Origin: Gari tellinella
Taxonomy: Eukaryota > Mollusca > Bivalvia > Cardiida > Psammobiidae
Reading direction: 5' to 3'
DNA: 64,000 nucleotides
NCBI GenBank assembly: GCA_922989275.2
Contig: OV277864.1
Location: 68,824,158 to 68,888,157, forward strand
Shown here: one piece after another, positions 50,685-62,744 of the stretch
How the letters are laid out: each line of letters begins with the position of its first letter
How positions within the stretch are numbered: the stretch's first letter is position 1
Made by a program: the position numbers and the translations under genes
The notes under the pieces: model-generated
What the model saw: the letters and a program-made list of their open reading frames with translations, nothing else
Database searches by the model: none
Told to the model about the DNA's origin: nothing

Positions 50685-51504
50685 AGCCCCGATAAGAGTT
50701 AAAGACATTTACTCAGTCCTTTGATGGAGTACCCCATTGTTCTCGATAGACGTGAAGGTAACTGTAAAGCAGGAGCAAAGTGTGCCCAGCCAATGTCACC
50801 AATTTCAAGTTGTCTAGAAAGGCCCTGACATACTCGCACTCAAGGGTGGTTTCAATGGGTTTTACTAATCAAACTATCAAATATATGGTACGAGCCTCAC
50901 ATGGGACGCTTCAATGATTCACAGCAATACATGTATGTATGAAAACACCATGATATTCTCAAGGGAACTACCGATATAGGGATTAACACCGAAAGTACGT
51001 CAGGAAAATTCTTTAAGACTTTCGCAGATATAGCAGCTTATTATTGACTCTTGAATGACGTGTGGCGGGGATTGATACTCTTATCAGGATCTATGAAAAC
51101 CTACAACTCTCATATTAGTTAACTGCTATGCGGAAATAGAGCTTAAATAAGTTAATTCACTGTCTGCCTGACTATGGTACATGTATCTTGTTTCTCATTT
51201 TTGACGTAAGGCATATGGAATGAATAAACTTCGATATGCTTGTTTAACAGTTTTGATTCGCATCAGACGCCTAGTTACTCGGCGTATGTTGTGGCTGTAA
51301 ACTATTTGCAAAATTCACTGAACCCGAGCTAGTCAGTGAAAGCAGTACAACGTTCAAGCATTATTGACGTCATATTGAAGTCTTACAAGCGGGTACTTGT
51401 CAATAAAGATCGTCTGGCTTCTGTAGTCAATGACAGCTTAACTTAAGTTTTTAAAGAAGCGATTTGATATAGCAAAACTTAAGTTGAACCCTTTAGCCGC
51501 AAAT
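50685..51504. other. Unassigned, one hairpin relic
   Basis: A decayed hairpin lies at 51248-51308 (AACAGTTTTGATTCGCATCA, GACGCCTAGTTACTCGGCG). No gene is seen. Confidence 0.35.
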
Positions 51505-51816
51505 TTGTTTCAGTTTCAGTTTCAGTTTTATTTATTTCTCTCTCAGTTTGTAACATACAAAAACATGAGAACAGCCCTATACATACTAATTTACAATTTG
51601 TCACGGAAACACGCATATAAATATTCGATGAATCTAATATGAATATAGGTATATTATTAACAATTGAATCAAACTTTTTGACACTCTTATCGCTAAGTCA
51701 AACAATCTTAAATCTAACTTTGAAACATGTCTTGCAGGCAACAATAATGAAGCAGACGACAATAAAACGGCGAAGGGGTAAACAATCTCCCGAATAATTT
51801 GATCATGAAAGGGTTA
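51505..51816. mobile_element. Family B copy with inserted sequence in place of its hairpin
   Basis: GAACCCTTTAGCCGCAAAT at left, and AAGCAGACGACAATAAAACG, GGCGAAGGGGTAAAC and AAAGGGTTAAAG at right frame a copy whose left hairpin region is replaced by a TCAGTTTCAGTTTCAG-rich stretch. Confidence 0.45.
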
Positions 51817-52329
51817 AAGCCGCAGTTGCAGTCGCCTATATTGGTGAAAGTGTAATTATGATTTTTGCAAAATATAGACACATACAGTGTCTCTTCATCA
51901 TCATTTTAAGTTCACCAAGGCATAATTAGCGTGTCCATCAACAACAGTCACGGAAACACTTTTTCTTCCCAAAAACAAACCTTATGCTTTACTAATTCAT
52001 CTATGATATTTGAATTGGACATGTCAAGTTTACAATTAAGTCAAGTCCATTTTTAATAATAAAAAGTAGAACGTTCAATCGACTTAATATGTAACATTTC
52101 ATTGTCATACATTTAAATACAAAAACTAAACAAATATGTATTTACAATATAAGCATCTCGCTGTACGCGGAACACTATAGATCAGTTCACAGTATGAAAC
52201 CTTTCATTTAACATGATAATTATATCTTATTGTCTATTAGTAAATAACAGAAATTAGATTGCACACATAGTTGCTGGCTCAGCTGTTTTCTTGTAAGTAC
52301 GTTGAACAGAAATATGTCACACAAACGTT
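51817..52329. other. Nothing recognised
   Basis: AT-rich sequence with no repeat or gene signature. Confidence 0.35.
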
Positions 52330-52504
52330 TTAACCCCTTCACTGCCTTATCCCGACTACAATGTTTTTTTCAAACAGTTTGGATTCTGATCAGACGCTCA
52401 TTTCAATATTTCCTCAATCAAAATACAAAGACTTTAAATTTGAAAAATAAAAGCAGACGACAGTTGTTTAAAATGGGTGACGTCATGACGGTGAAGGGGT
52501 TTAA
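52330..52504. mobile_element. Family B MITE lacking the hairpin right arm
   Basis: TTAACCCCTTCACTGCC and ACGGTGAAGGGGTTTAA are long inverted ends. The hairpin stops after GATCAGACGC and jumps to TCATTTCAATATTTCC, so one arm was deleted precisely at the stem. Confidence 0.65.
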
Positions 52505-52649
52505 ACAATACAAAAAGCAGCACTTCATTATAAATGCTAGAAAGTGATACCATAATTGCAAACCGTCGTACTCCAGTTTGTCATTTTCTTTATACAGTAG
52601 TAACTAGTCTACCAAATATTTAATACTTTGTAAAGTGTGAAGATCCTGA
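52505..52649. other. Nothing recognised
   Basis: No signature is visible. Confidence 0.3.
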
Positions 52650-53083
52650 TCCCCATTCAATACCATTGAACAAAATGACGTTTATTTTATATAAACGCAA
52701 TTTCTCTAGGGGCGGGGCTTGTGTACACCTTTCCGCAGAGGCGGTGGGGCTTATGAATCGCTCTCCGCGAATGAGTTTGTTGCGTTTCTTTAGTAACGCC
52801 GGTATGGCTATTCCTTTCAGGGTACACATTATTCGTGTTAACAACCTCTAATATGGATTAAACATACATGCATACTAATAAAATGTTCTTTTAATAATAG
52901 AACTTACACCAAATAATTTTTAATATAAGAAATGAACTGACTTTTTTCGGCGTTTAAGCGAAATAAACGACAGAAAATGATCGGCAAATTTACCATTAAT
53001 CTCTAACGCGATTCATGGAATTTGCCGATCATTTTCTGTCGTTTATTTCGCTCAAACGCCGAAAAATTCGATTCATTTCTTAA
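52650..53083 (-). mobile_element. Long-palindrome element (family J), copy 2, inverted
   Basis: The palindrome 52927-53083 (AAGAAATGAACTGAC, CGACAGAAAATGATCGGCAA and complements) and the tail (GGGTACACATTATTCGTG, TAATATGGATTAAACATACA, GGGGCGGGGCTTG) match 43711-44462 in inverse orientation. It lacks the extra 300 bp seen there. Confidence 0.65.
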
Positions 53084-53278
53084 ATAGACAACCGGTAACT
53101 CTCGCTAGAAATATGTGTGCACTCTGAAGGTAATATGACCTACTACATGTAGTAATCAGTCACTGGCCGCTTTGAACTGTAATGTGTTTTTCTGGAAAAA
53201 GGCTTACTGACAGCTCTTTCCTGTTGATCTGAAAAAGTGTGTCAATACATTGTATATTAAACGGTTTATGTCGTGCTA

Positions 53279-53531
53279 CAGTGGAGAAAACGTTATTCTT
53301 TCCCAATAAACGCGTTTACGCTAAAACTAGTACATGTATTTCCATTGCAAACAGTTTGGAGACACATCAGACGCCGGGTAACCCGGCGTCTGATCTGGCT
53401 CCAATCTGTTTGCCACTTAGATTGAAATTATTAATTAGGATTTTCAATAAGTTGTCATTTTCTCCATTTTGACGCAATGCGTTTGCGTTTCGTTTGCGTT
53501 TAAACGGGAAATAATAACGTTTTCTCCACTG
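53279..53531 (+). mobile_element. Family C MITE
   Basis: TACAGTGGAGAAAACG to GTTTTCTCCACTG with TA on both sides. The hairpin 53347-53412 pairs GACGCCGGGTAACC with CGGCGTCTGATC. A TACATG insert lies before the hairpin. Confidence 0.75.
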
Positions 53532-53570
53532 TAGGTTGTGTCGATAATTCGTACCTTCTGCATGTAGCTG

Positions 53571-56500
53571 GGAACATTATTACAAAAATCATGCACTTGG
53601 TGATACACGCATCAAATTTTGTATGTATACTGGTATGCCCCTACTTTCAACAAAAATCCCGTTAGCCACGTCAAAATTCAAAATGGCGGCCATTTTTCAA
53701 AATGGCCGCCATTTCCGGTTCTATTATACAGTTTTATCTCTAACATCGGATATATTTGTCCGATTTTCAAACTTTTGGTGTCTAATTATATGTTTTCAAG
53801 CATATAGAAGCTAATTATGTGATCCATAGACTTGTAAGAAGTTTATTTAATCGTATTATAAGCAAAACTGTACAAAAACGAAGTGTGTGTCAAGGTAAAA
53901 ACCAAATTCACAGGTTTTTGTTTTTTTTATAGATTATACACTCACTTTACCTTCTGTCATGTTATTTAATGATATTGTTTTCAATTGCTTTTGTCTGAAG
54001 ATGCTATTTTTCACATTACAACTACATAAATCTGTACATATCAGTGCTAAAACAAAATCACGAACTTGGTGATACAAGCATCAAATTTGGTATGTATACT
54101 GGTATGACCCTACCTTAAACAAAAGCCGTTAGCCACGTAAAAATTCAAAGTGGCCTCCATTTTTTCAAGATGGCTGCCATTTTTGGTTCTCGTTAAGATA
54201 ACATATGATAAGGTTTATTTTTTATCGTTGACCCATTCGTTTCTAACATTTGACATGTTTGACCAAATTTCACCGAAAAATTGGTTTTAAGCATAAGGAA
54301 GCTAATTCAGTCAACCTTAAGCTGAACAGAAGTTTACTTTAATGCAAAATGGCAAAGCTACATCGTTTGTTTTCAAAATGGCCACCATTTTATATTGGTA
54401 TAAGCAAAATCATTTCTTAAATTTGATCAACATAATCTGTTTTTTAGTGTCAACATAGATGTCATAAAGTATAAGGAAGCTAATTCAGACAACTTCTTTC
54501 TGAATTGAAACTAACTTAATTGTACAATTACCAATCTATACAAAATAAGCGTTTTTTGCTCACAGATGATCGTTACTTTTTGCAATAGTGATTAATATCC
54601 TTTCTGATCTTTTCTATATACTTCTGGCCACTTGTCATACTTTTGGTGTCAAAGCATTATGCTAAGAGCACAGAAAGCTAATTATGTGATCATTTACTTT
54701 ATTAAGAATTTTGTTCTTTTTGGTAATGACTTATTTTAATTGCATATATGTGGTTTATGACTATTTTAGCAGTAATTTGTACATGCTGGAGTTGGTGTAT
54801 AATCGCTTATACATGTACTTATGTAGGTGTTCATTTTCACATTTCCAAATATCGGTATATTAGTCTGAACAAGGAAGGCCACATCGTAAATACATGTACG
54901 TGCATCTGTCACTGCAAACAGTTTACTTTAGTATCTGTGTTTAATCGGGTATTTGCAATCATATCACTAGGTAACAGGGTTGTCCAATGTATCAGCAGTG
55001 TTTCATTCATTTCAACTCTATGAGCTATTTCCATCATGACACAAGCTACATGTATTTGGTATGCAGAACATTTGGCATGTTCAAACAGAGGGGCTTGACC
55101 TTTAGGAACTGCACCTTAAGATATATACCATCAAGCTAACATGTCCAATAAAACACAATAATCTTATCCCATGACTTGGCATAATTGTTGCAATGATTTC
55201 CAGATTTTATTGCTTGTACATTATGATTTATGATTATAGACTGGACTTTGCACTTGCACAATATCTTTCAGTTTATGTATTCTATGCAGCCTTTTCTCTT
55301 TCTTATATGAAAATTTGGCGTGAAACTAGCTCATGTTTGACCGTTGACCAATTGCAACCAACACTTTCTGTAGAACAAGATAGTTTGAATTAGCATTTTA
55401 AAATCACATCGACATGAAATTTTATGTCATTAGCTTTTAACATGGGAGTGTTGTAGTCTTCGGTTATGGCTTGCATTTCATGCATGAAAATTTGTGCACA
55501 CACTTCTTCATGTTAACATTGTATAATTTCTTAAAATGCTGTTGAAGATCTCAGATATGATATTAGCAGTATTATATGTCTACATCAAATAGCTTTAGCA
55601 AACAGCTGAAACGTTCTGTCTTTATGCAATTGTACCACAAGAAATGTATACTATCTTTGACTTTGTATCACATCATATCGCTTTTACTCTGCTTTCAGAA
55701 TAGGTAGACTATACATCCGCCCCTATGTATACAGAACAGAACTGTTACAACTTTTACACCAAACCCAGGAATGGAAATTATTTAAAAAGATTCATGCGAA
55801 GTTTTAAGGGTCATGCTCTCAAATGGTTGCATGTATTGACTTTGGAGAAGAGAAAAGACTTTTCGTGTAAAGTATATTTCTTTACCTTGCTTAAATCTGA
55901 TTTTATTGAAAGGAGTTCACACTGCCTTCATCTTTGATAACGATTTTGATTTGCTTATTTGATTGGTCAAGCACCATATATAAGAACGGTTGTCTTACGT
56001 AAAAGAAAACACATTATTCATACTGGATCTGATATTTCTCCATATTGTTTTCATCACGCCCATGGTCATTCATCTTTTTCATATCTTAACTTATTCAACA
56101 AGTACAGAAGACGCTAAGCGTCTTCAAGCAAAATAAAAATTATAACTTTTTTCATGGCGCAGCCTTTCTTTATTTACAGTGAACATCTGGTGTACATATA
56201 CCAAACTTAATGAAGATGTTGTTTGTGCAAAATTTCAAGCTGTCCAAGATGAAACATTAAAGGATCAACTTTGTTGACTTTTACCTACTATACAGACAAA
56301 TATCTATAACATATAAGCAAAAGTATTTCTGTTTCATGCAAAAGACGCTTAATCCATATTTATTGGTGTAAAATGGCCCCTTTCTCTGTTGTGAAAATCA
56401 GTTAAACCAGTGTCCTGATACTATAATGCATGAGCCACCAAACAACATCAGTAATGCCTGCAAGAAATAATCAGTAATTTAGGTGTTGGGTACATTCATT

Positions 56501-57926
56501 CCTTTTCACCAAATTGTTTACTTCGAAATTTTGATTTTCTTCAAAACATATAAGAAACACTGGTTTGTCGTCCGATTACTCGTCTGAATTTTGAACGATA
56601 TTAATCAATTTATCAGATGCTCCCTTGTTCACATGATTACTTACACGCTCATGCAATAGTAAGATAAATGGTATCCATGAATTATCTAGTCACTATTATA
56701 ATGGGCATCAACTCTGTAGGCATAGTGTTTGATTTAAATGTAATAATGTCTATTGGGATATGCTAGACTGTATTAAATTTTGGTCACATTTATAACATGT
56801 GGCGGAATGCAGATACATGTACGTGCTTCTTACATATATATACATGTACTTTTTTTTGGTAAGAAGTTACAAAGTGGTTAAATGATCTTCAGAATTAGCA
56901 TGATGTTTGTTGTTGGTACAGGGATTAATTGTTATGTTTGTTTTCTAAATGCAATTATATTTAAATTGAGAAAGAAGAAACATATTCTAGAAGACTTTAC
57001 AGTTTACTTGAAAGGTAGAATATTGTATGGTAAAGTAATTGCAGTGTCAGATATAGTAGTATAAATTGGGCAATCATTGTTCAGATAAATGAAATTGTAA
57101 ATGTGAGAAAACAGCACCTACATTCAGCATAAGCAGTCACATAACAACAGACAACAAGCTTTGGTCAGCTACGGAGTAAAAATATATGTGTGGCTAAAAT
57201 AAGGTCATTAGACAATGATATGAGTTTCTAACCGACCGGAGGCTCCAATTAATAGTTTTCTCATCCTGTTTTTAAACATTCTTTGACACCAAAAATATGA
57301 CAAATCGTCATAGATACCAGATGTAAGAAAAGATATTCTACATTAGAGACTATGTTGGCAAACATATGCAAACAAACTCAACAAATTTGTCATTACGCAG
57401 TTATGTATTTTTTTTAAAAATAGACTGTCGTTTGTCAAAAATGTGTTATTGTGCAAACACAGCAGTCTGATGCGGACAAAATTAGCTTCCTTTTGCTGTA
57501 AAAAATATATTTTGAATCAAAAAGTGTAAAACCATGGCAATGTACGTCAAATGTAAGAAGGAGAATCGTAAATTTGAACCAAACATAGTGGCCATCTTCG
57601 AAAAAACCGTGTTTTTTGTCACAAGTTGGCCATTACATGATAAAGTAAGTTTCAAAACACTTTGAAATTGACTTAATTAGTTTCCTTATACTTTAAAACA
57701 TATACCTAGACACCAAAACTGTAAAAAACGGCCATATATGTCAAATATTAGCAACAAAACTGTATTTTCGAATCTGTAATGGCGACCATCTTGAAAAATG
57801 GCCGCCCTTTTTTATTTTTTCAAGTGGCTAACGGGCTTTTATGAAATACTACAGATATAAGTGCAAGTGTGCCAAGTTTGATGCTTGTATCACTAAGTGC
57901 ATGATTCACCCCCAAAAATGTAATAG
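53571..57926. mobile_element. 4.3 kb element with long TIRs and GGCGGCCATTTT subterminal repeats
   Basis: Terminal sequences are inverted over about 230-270 bp. The left has ATCATGCACTTGGTGATAC, GCATCAAA, CCGTTAGCCAC, GGCGGCCATTTT and TTTTGGTGTCTAATTATATG. The right has the complements in reverse order, ending CACTAAGTGCATGATT at 57907. The left terminus is repeated directly at about 54050-54190. Further subterminal words (GGCCACCATTTT, GAAGCTAATT) recur at 54290-54680 and inverted at 57480-57680. The central 2.5 kb has only short ORFs with no recognisable transposase motif. It resembles a large non-autonomous DNA transposon whose subterminal arrays could be transposase-binding sites. Confidence 0.65.
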
Positions 57927-57929
57927 TGA

Positions 57930-58106
57930 GCTAATGCTATATAATTGTTGTCTGCAAATTTTGTCGTATGCATTTTATTTCATCAAATATAATCGGAGTG
58001 ACAAACAGCTTGGATATAGATGAGACGCCGAGGTACTCGGCGTCTCATCTGGATCCAAACTGTTTGAACAGTTATCACAAAATCGCACATACCGTGTAGA
58101 GAGTTA
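57930..58106. mobile_element. Family B copy adjoining the 4.3 kb element
   Basis: The hairpin 58003-58066 pairs GATGAGACGCCGAGG with CTCGGCGTCTCATC, the same compensated variant as at 46131. The right end is GTAGAGAGTTAA. Left arm words (ATTGTTGTCTGCAAATTTTG) begin right after the big element, so TTAA at the left is lost. Confidence 0.55.
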
Positions 58107-59039
58107 ACTCTTTGGTAGCATCTATAGTGAACATATTTGTATGAACTCTTCAACTACTTAACCACCGCCTGTGTTTCAAATGTGCAGTCAGTAATAACCC
58201 ATTGTTTATACGTTACTATTATATATGCACGTGTAGTACTAACAAAGTTAATAAGGAAATATGTCATTAACCGACTCGCCAGAGTGCCAATAACTGGAAG
58301 GGTGCCAATAATCAGTTATTGACCCTGTGGCAATGGTGTCTCAGAAACCAAAGTAATGCACGAGCATTTGTATTCTATAAACTTTGGCGACGTCAAATTT
58401 TGAAAAGTGTTTGTTGCAAACGTTAAGTCTTGTGCGATACAATGCCAACCGTTTGTTGGATTTAGAATACAATATACAGGCAAATTATGTGAATAATCGA
58501 ATGAATAGACACTAAAAGCAGTGAGAAATATGAGGACTCCTTTAGCATGTTATTTTGTTGAGATCTATACACACTGAGTCACAACGTCATGGCGTCATTT
58601 CCTTGACTACGAATTTGACCACTGAGGAGCCGAAAGGCGAAACGCGTGTAGTATAATGATTTTATATTTATATTTTATATTTTTAACCAAAGGCAGAATC
58701 TCTCCTTTTTTTAATTCGATATATATATACACATTTATATACAAGGTAGACCTTCTGCGGACAAATAATTTCATTATTATTGACGTAGTATGTTTGAATT
58801 TTAAAAGTGCCCTTCCTATGTCTCCATTTCTGCAATGTATATAACAAACAAAGTCACTATACGGCCATGTCCGGTCTTATGTGGTCATTGGACCTTGTAA
58901 GGTTATATTATGTGATATTGCTGTGTTGTAACAGTATAATATAAATCCCTAATGACGCACCAGTGGTGAACTAATTGGCATGAACTATTCGAATACAACA
59001 TTACCGTCTGCCTTTCAAGTTTGCCGACAGCATTTCCAT
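58107..59039. other. Nothing recognised
   Basis: No gene, RNA or repeat family is visible. The short ORFs here are AT-rich and featureless. Confidence 0.35.
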
Positions 59040-59245
59040 TTTAGTCGAACCAATTCGTCCCTAGTGATGCATATTTGCGTCTTTTACAAACATGGTTATA
59101 ATGAATAGTACACGTGTCAAATTCAAGTATCTAGACCCTGGTAACAGGAGCCATCTGATCAGAAGCTGCACTATACGCGGCGTCTAATCAGGAACAACAC
59201 TGTTTGCAAATGCGCTTGATGACCGGATTGAGCGTGAAGGGTTAA
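59040..59245. mobile_element. Decayed family T element
   Basis: TTTAGTCGAACCAATTCGTCC at left and GAGCGTGAAGGGTTAAC at right. Hairpin words GAGCCATCTGATCAGAAGC and GCGGCGTCTAATCAGG lie in the centre. Confidence 0.4.
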
Positions 59246-59793
59246 CAAAAGATCGACACTTTAATACGGTATCAACGATCAAAGGTTAGATACCAAATTG
59301 ATAACTTGCACCAAAGTTTATAATAAACATTGAATCTATTGAACTACTAATTAAATTTAGCTCTCTGAAACCAGATGTCCCTTGCTTCCACAATAGATAA
59401 ATAACGACTGACAAATCAGTGTTATGTTGGTATAAAGTATTTAAATTCAAACACTCTTTATTTTCTCAGTTTGCATTTATGTACAAAAACATGCGAACTT
59501 TTCCTCACACATATTCATCATTTTAGGCCAGTCCCATCTTTTATAATACAACATATTTAGTTTCTTAACTAACTGTATCTAATGATTTCAAAAGGAAGAG
59601 AAGTAAAAAGTACATGATATCTTTTCTCTAAAGTATTCTCTAAGGCTATGTAACCCATTAGGTTAATGACATCTCCTTTCAACTATTCACATAAATATAT
59701 CTCGTTCTTTACAAGACACTTTTATGTTACCCGTTGACCCCAAAAAGTGTTAACGAATACGTATTGTTTTATTTTGTTTTCTTTTGTTTATAA
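59246..59793. other. Nothing recognised
   Basis: AT-rich sequence with no signature. Confidence 0.35.
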
Positions 59794-60002
59794 GTACTAA
59801 GAAACCTCTATATTACGACAACAGATATATATACATTATTAGGTGATTGCGAACGGTGACTGCTTAAAGCAATGTGACAATAAAACAGAAAGCTCCTTTA
59901 GGAAATTCATGTTTTATTGTCATCTTGCTTTAAGCTGTCAGCTGTTTTTATACAATCATTTTGCCTTTGTTTTTGTGGTCGTAATAGAGAGCTGTTACTG
60001 TA
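59794..60002. mobile_element. Family E MITE
   Basis: AGAAACCTCTATATTACGAC and GTGGTCGTAATAGAGAGC with TGTTACTGTA are the ends. The core hairpin 59861-59934 pairs GCTTAAAGCAATGTGACAAT, AAACAG and complements around CTCCTTTAGG. Confidence 0.65.
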
Positions 60003-60179
60003 TTAGAGAGGGACCTCATGTAATTGTAGATACAATTGAAATTGCAACTAAACGCACTGTAATAAATTATAAGTAAGGGAGTTGGCTTACACGACACTGT
60101 GACACTGAATTGGCTATATAAAGCCTATAGGAATAAATTATAGAAAAACGAAATCTTTTGAAAATGTTAACGATAAGTT

Positions 60180-60655
60180 TGAATAGCAAACAGTCAAATA
60201 GGTGACTGTTTTCGACTCAATTTTATGCGGCGTCTGATCTAGATAAAAACTGTTTCATACTCATTTTAAAATTACTCCATATATACAGTCTTAACCCTTT
60301 CCCTTATAGAAGCGACTTTTAGCACATGCATTTTATTCATCCGCTGAAGAAAATAGTTCCAATTTAATCAGTAATGAATATGTATTTTAGGGAAAATTTT
60401 CTATATTATAGTACATGATAGCTTAAAGCAGGCTGAAAGTAAAGCAGAATGCGCCCTAAGGCGCATTCTGCTTTACTTTCAACCTGCTTTAAGTAGTCAC
60501 CTATCTTAAGTACTAGAAATAGGCTACCAGGTAAAGGGTTAAATGTAACTTTGAAACGATATGGCAAACAACATTATTAAAGCAGACGATAATATGGCGG
60601 CGAGGGAATAAAGCCCTAACATTAAATTTGGCGATGGAAGGGTTAGAGGCTTAGA
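60180..60655. mobile_element. Family B copy split by a family P insertion
   Basis: Hairpin relic 60186-60250 and right arm to ATATACAGTC (60290), then family P, then ATGTAACTTTGAAACGATAT and AATATGGCGGCGAGGG. The uninterrupted arm is seen at 43549-43620 (CCTTAAATCTAACCTTGAAA). Positions 60003-60179 hold nothing recognisable. Confidence 0.65.
60291..60542. mobile_element. Family P MITE nested in family B at TTAA
   Basis: TTAACCCTTTCCC to AGGTAAAGGGTTAA, nearly identical to the copies at 8214 and 42542, with a near-perfect hairpin 60422-60494. TTAA flanks both ends, whereas the empty site has one. Confidence 0.85.
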
Positions 60656-60765
60656 TACGAATATAATCTAACAGAAGACATAACGGTAAGTTCGACTTAA
60701 GCTGTTTCGATTAACAGAGGTTCGACTGTATGTACTTTGGAACCAATATAACGATAACAATGACC
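60656..60765. other. Family G-like scrap
   Basis: AAGTTCGACTTAAGCTGTTTCG and GGTTCGACTGTA recall the inner blocks of family G. Too short to call. Confidence 0.3.
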
Positions 60766-61008
60766 TGGGTGCCTTTTCATAAAACTTTGTACGACACAAA
60801 CGGTCAAACGTCTAAATTTTACAATACATTTAATTTTTGGTTTCTCCATCTAATCCTGTCTTGAGACGTCTCTTTGGAATCGTCTTTTCAAGACACTTCC
60901 AAAGTGATTCACTAGAAAGGATTATATTGAGAAATAAATAATAATTGTGACTTTTATAATCTAACTTACGACAACATTTGTCGTACGAAGTTTTATGAAA
61001 CGGGCACC
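60766..61008. mobile_element. Family H MITE
   Basis: GGGTGCCTTTTCATAAAAC and TTTATGAAACGGGCACC ends. The changed end base pairs (GGTGCC / GGCACC) are matched on both sides. The central palindrome is partly decayed. Confidence 0.7.
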
Positions 61009-62026
61009 AGATGTCTAAGCACTGTTTGACATTATGTCTCTACAAAACGACTTTTATTTAAAATCAACAAGGTTCATACGAAACATAGTCCGTATGAGAC
61101 AAAGGCTGATACATCTAGCAGTTTATTGATGGGTTGTGATTTCAATTTAAGTCAATTTTACTTATCGACCTCAAAGGCTCATTTATTATATTAGAAAACA
61201 AGAAGAGAAAAACACATATCACTGCGCATTTGATGGCTCATTCGTCTTTATTGTAAACAGTTTGGATTCAGATCAGACGACGCGTACTACGACGTCTAAT
61301 CAGAATCCAAACTCTTTAAGACTTGTTTCAATACTACATCTATTTCAGTCCACTTTTGAACAGTCACTACAATTTGCCTAAACGAGTTTTAATGGAGTTA
61401 GTGCATTGCTTGGTTCCTGCACCAAACTTCCATATGTCCTATTTTTTTTAACAAAATGCATGTTGTTTTCAAACATAATTATCTTTACAAAAGATGGACG
61501 AGATAATACACGTATGAAACATTAAATATACATTATAACCCCAAAACCTGTTATTTCACACCTATCTAGTTTTTAACCAATCGCAAGCTTGTCTTTCTGA
61601 CACTTACAATACAATTATAGAAACTAGTAATGTACTAAATGTGATCCCAAAAATAATTTTTCTTTTCATATTGTATCGGAATGCAGGAAATTCGATATTT
61701 GTTTCGTATTGTACAGATCTCAAAATAAGAGTTACTTCCCTTAAGAACAACTTTACGTCTGCAAATTGTTGAGTTAAATGTTGTTACAATGTTAAATGAA
61801 GAAGTTCAGCATTTATCATTTTGATCTTTTGCAAATTGTAATTGAAAGTTCATGTTAAGTGTTGTTTTTCCGAGATTTATTGTTTAATTTTGTGAATGAG
61901 AGACACTATTTAACATTATTGAGTTAAATACTGAATTCAACTGGACTCATGCACGAAAGCAATGAATCGTATTTTGACAATATGAAATATGGATATGGAT
62001 TATCACTGCCGTCCTATAAAATTGAG
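61009..62026. repeat. One family B hairpin, otherwise unassigned
   Basis: A hairpin at 61255-61318 (AAACAGTTTGGATTCAGATC, GACGACGCGTACTACGACGTC) is followed by TTAAGACTTG. No gene is seen in 61330-62026. Confidence 0.4.
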
Positions 62027-62270
62027 GGGTGCGTCGTTCGAAACGTCGAACGACAAAAACGGTTGTAAGTCAGGTTATAAAAAATCATCAATTATTATTT
62101 ATTTCTCCATCTAATCCTGTCTTTTGACATTTCTTTCGAATTGTCTTGAAAGTCAATTCCAAAGAGATGCAACAAGACAGGGTTAGATGGAGAAATCAGA
62201 AACTATGTGTATTTAAAGTTTTGACTTACGACCATTTTTGTCGTATGTAACGTTTCGTAAAACGTGCCCA
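62027..62270. mobile_element. Family H MITE, divergent
   Basis: GGGGTGCGTCGTTCGAAACG and CGTTTCGTAAAACGTGCCC are decayed ends. The core TAATCCTGTCTTTTGACAT with GACAGGGTTAGATGGAG is still paired. Confidence 0.65.
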
Positions 62271-62560
62271 AGAATCGTACTCAACACAGTTAAATAACCT
62301 CATATTATCAGAATCAGAATTACAGGGCATCATATTTGGATCATGAATATTAAACACTCGAATCGATGTTTTTTAATAAAAATCCCTAAAGTCCAAATTT
62401 GAGAAGTAACAATATATGACAATATCTAAGCGAACGCTATCTTGTCAATGAATTCATATTAGTTTCCTTCAAGTGCAATGGAGTGACATTAGGTTGGCTT
62501 GAAGCTTTTTCTTATCATCTGACAGCAATACCATATGTGTATCGTCAACAGTTGGCTTGA
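62271..62560. other. Nothing recognised
   Basis: No signature is visible. Confidence 0.3.
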
Positions 62561-62744
62561 TGTTAACCAGTCCGCTGCTGCAATATCGTCTAAATCAAAA
62601 TTGTCTCTGCTTCTCAAAGTTAGTAAACATTTTGGACAAAGCAACATCAACACCAATGTTAGCAAGTTTGGAGATTGATCAGACGCCTCGATTTGAGACG
62701 GCTCTAATCTGGATCTTAACTGTTTGCAAGAACATACATAAGTT
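62561..62744. mobile_element. Decayed family B MITE
   Basis: TTAACCAGTCCGCTGCTGC at left and ACATAAGTTAA at right. The hairpin 62658-62727 (AGCAAGTTTGGAGATTGATC, GACGCCTCG with mismatched partner) is decayed. Confidence 0.5.

Noticed and set aside
54748..55937. Short ORFs inside the 4.3 kb element as a possible transposase
   Set aside because: They are 60-91 codons, hydrophobic or AT-driven in composition, and show no DDE/DDD, zinc-finger or HTH pattern I could identify.
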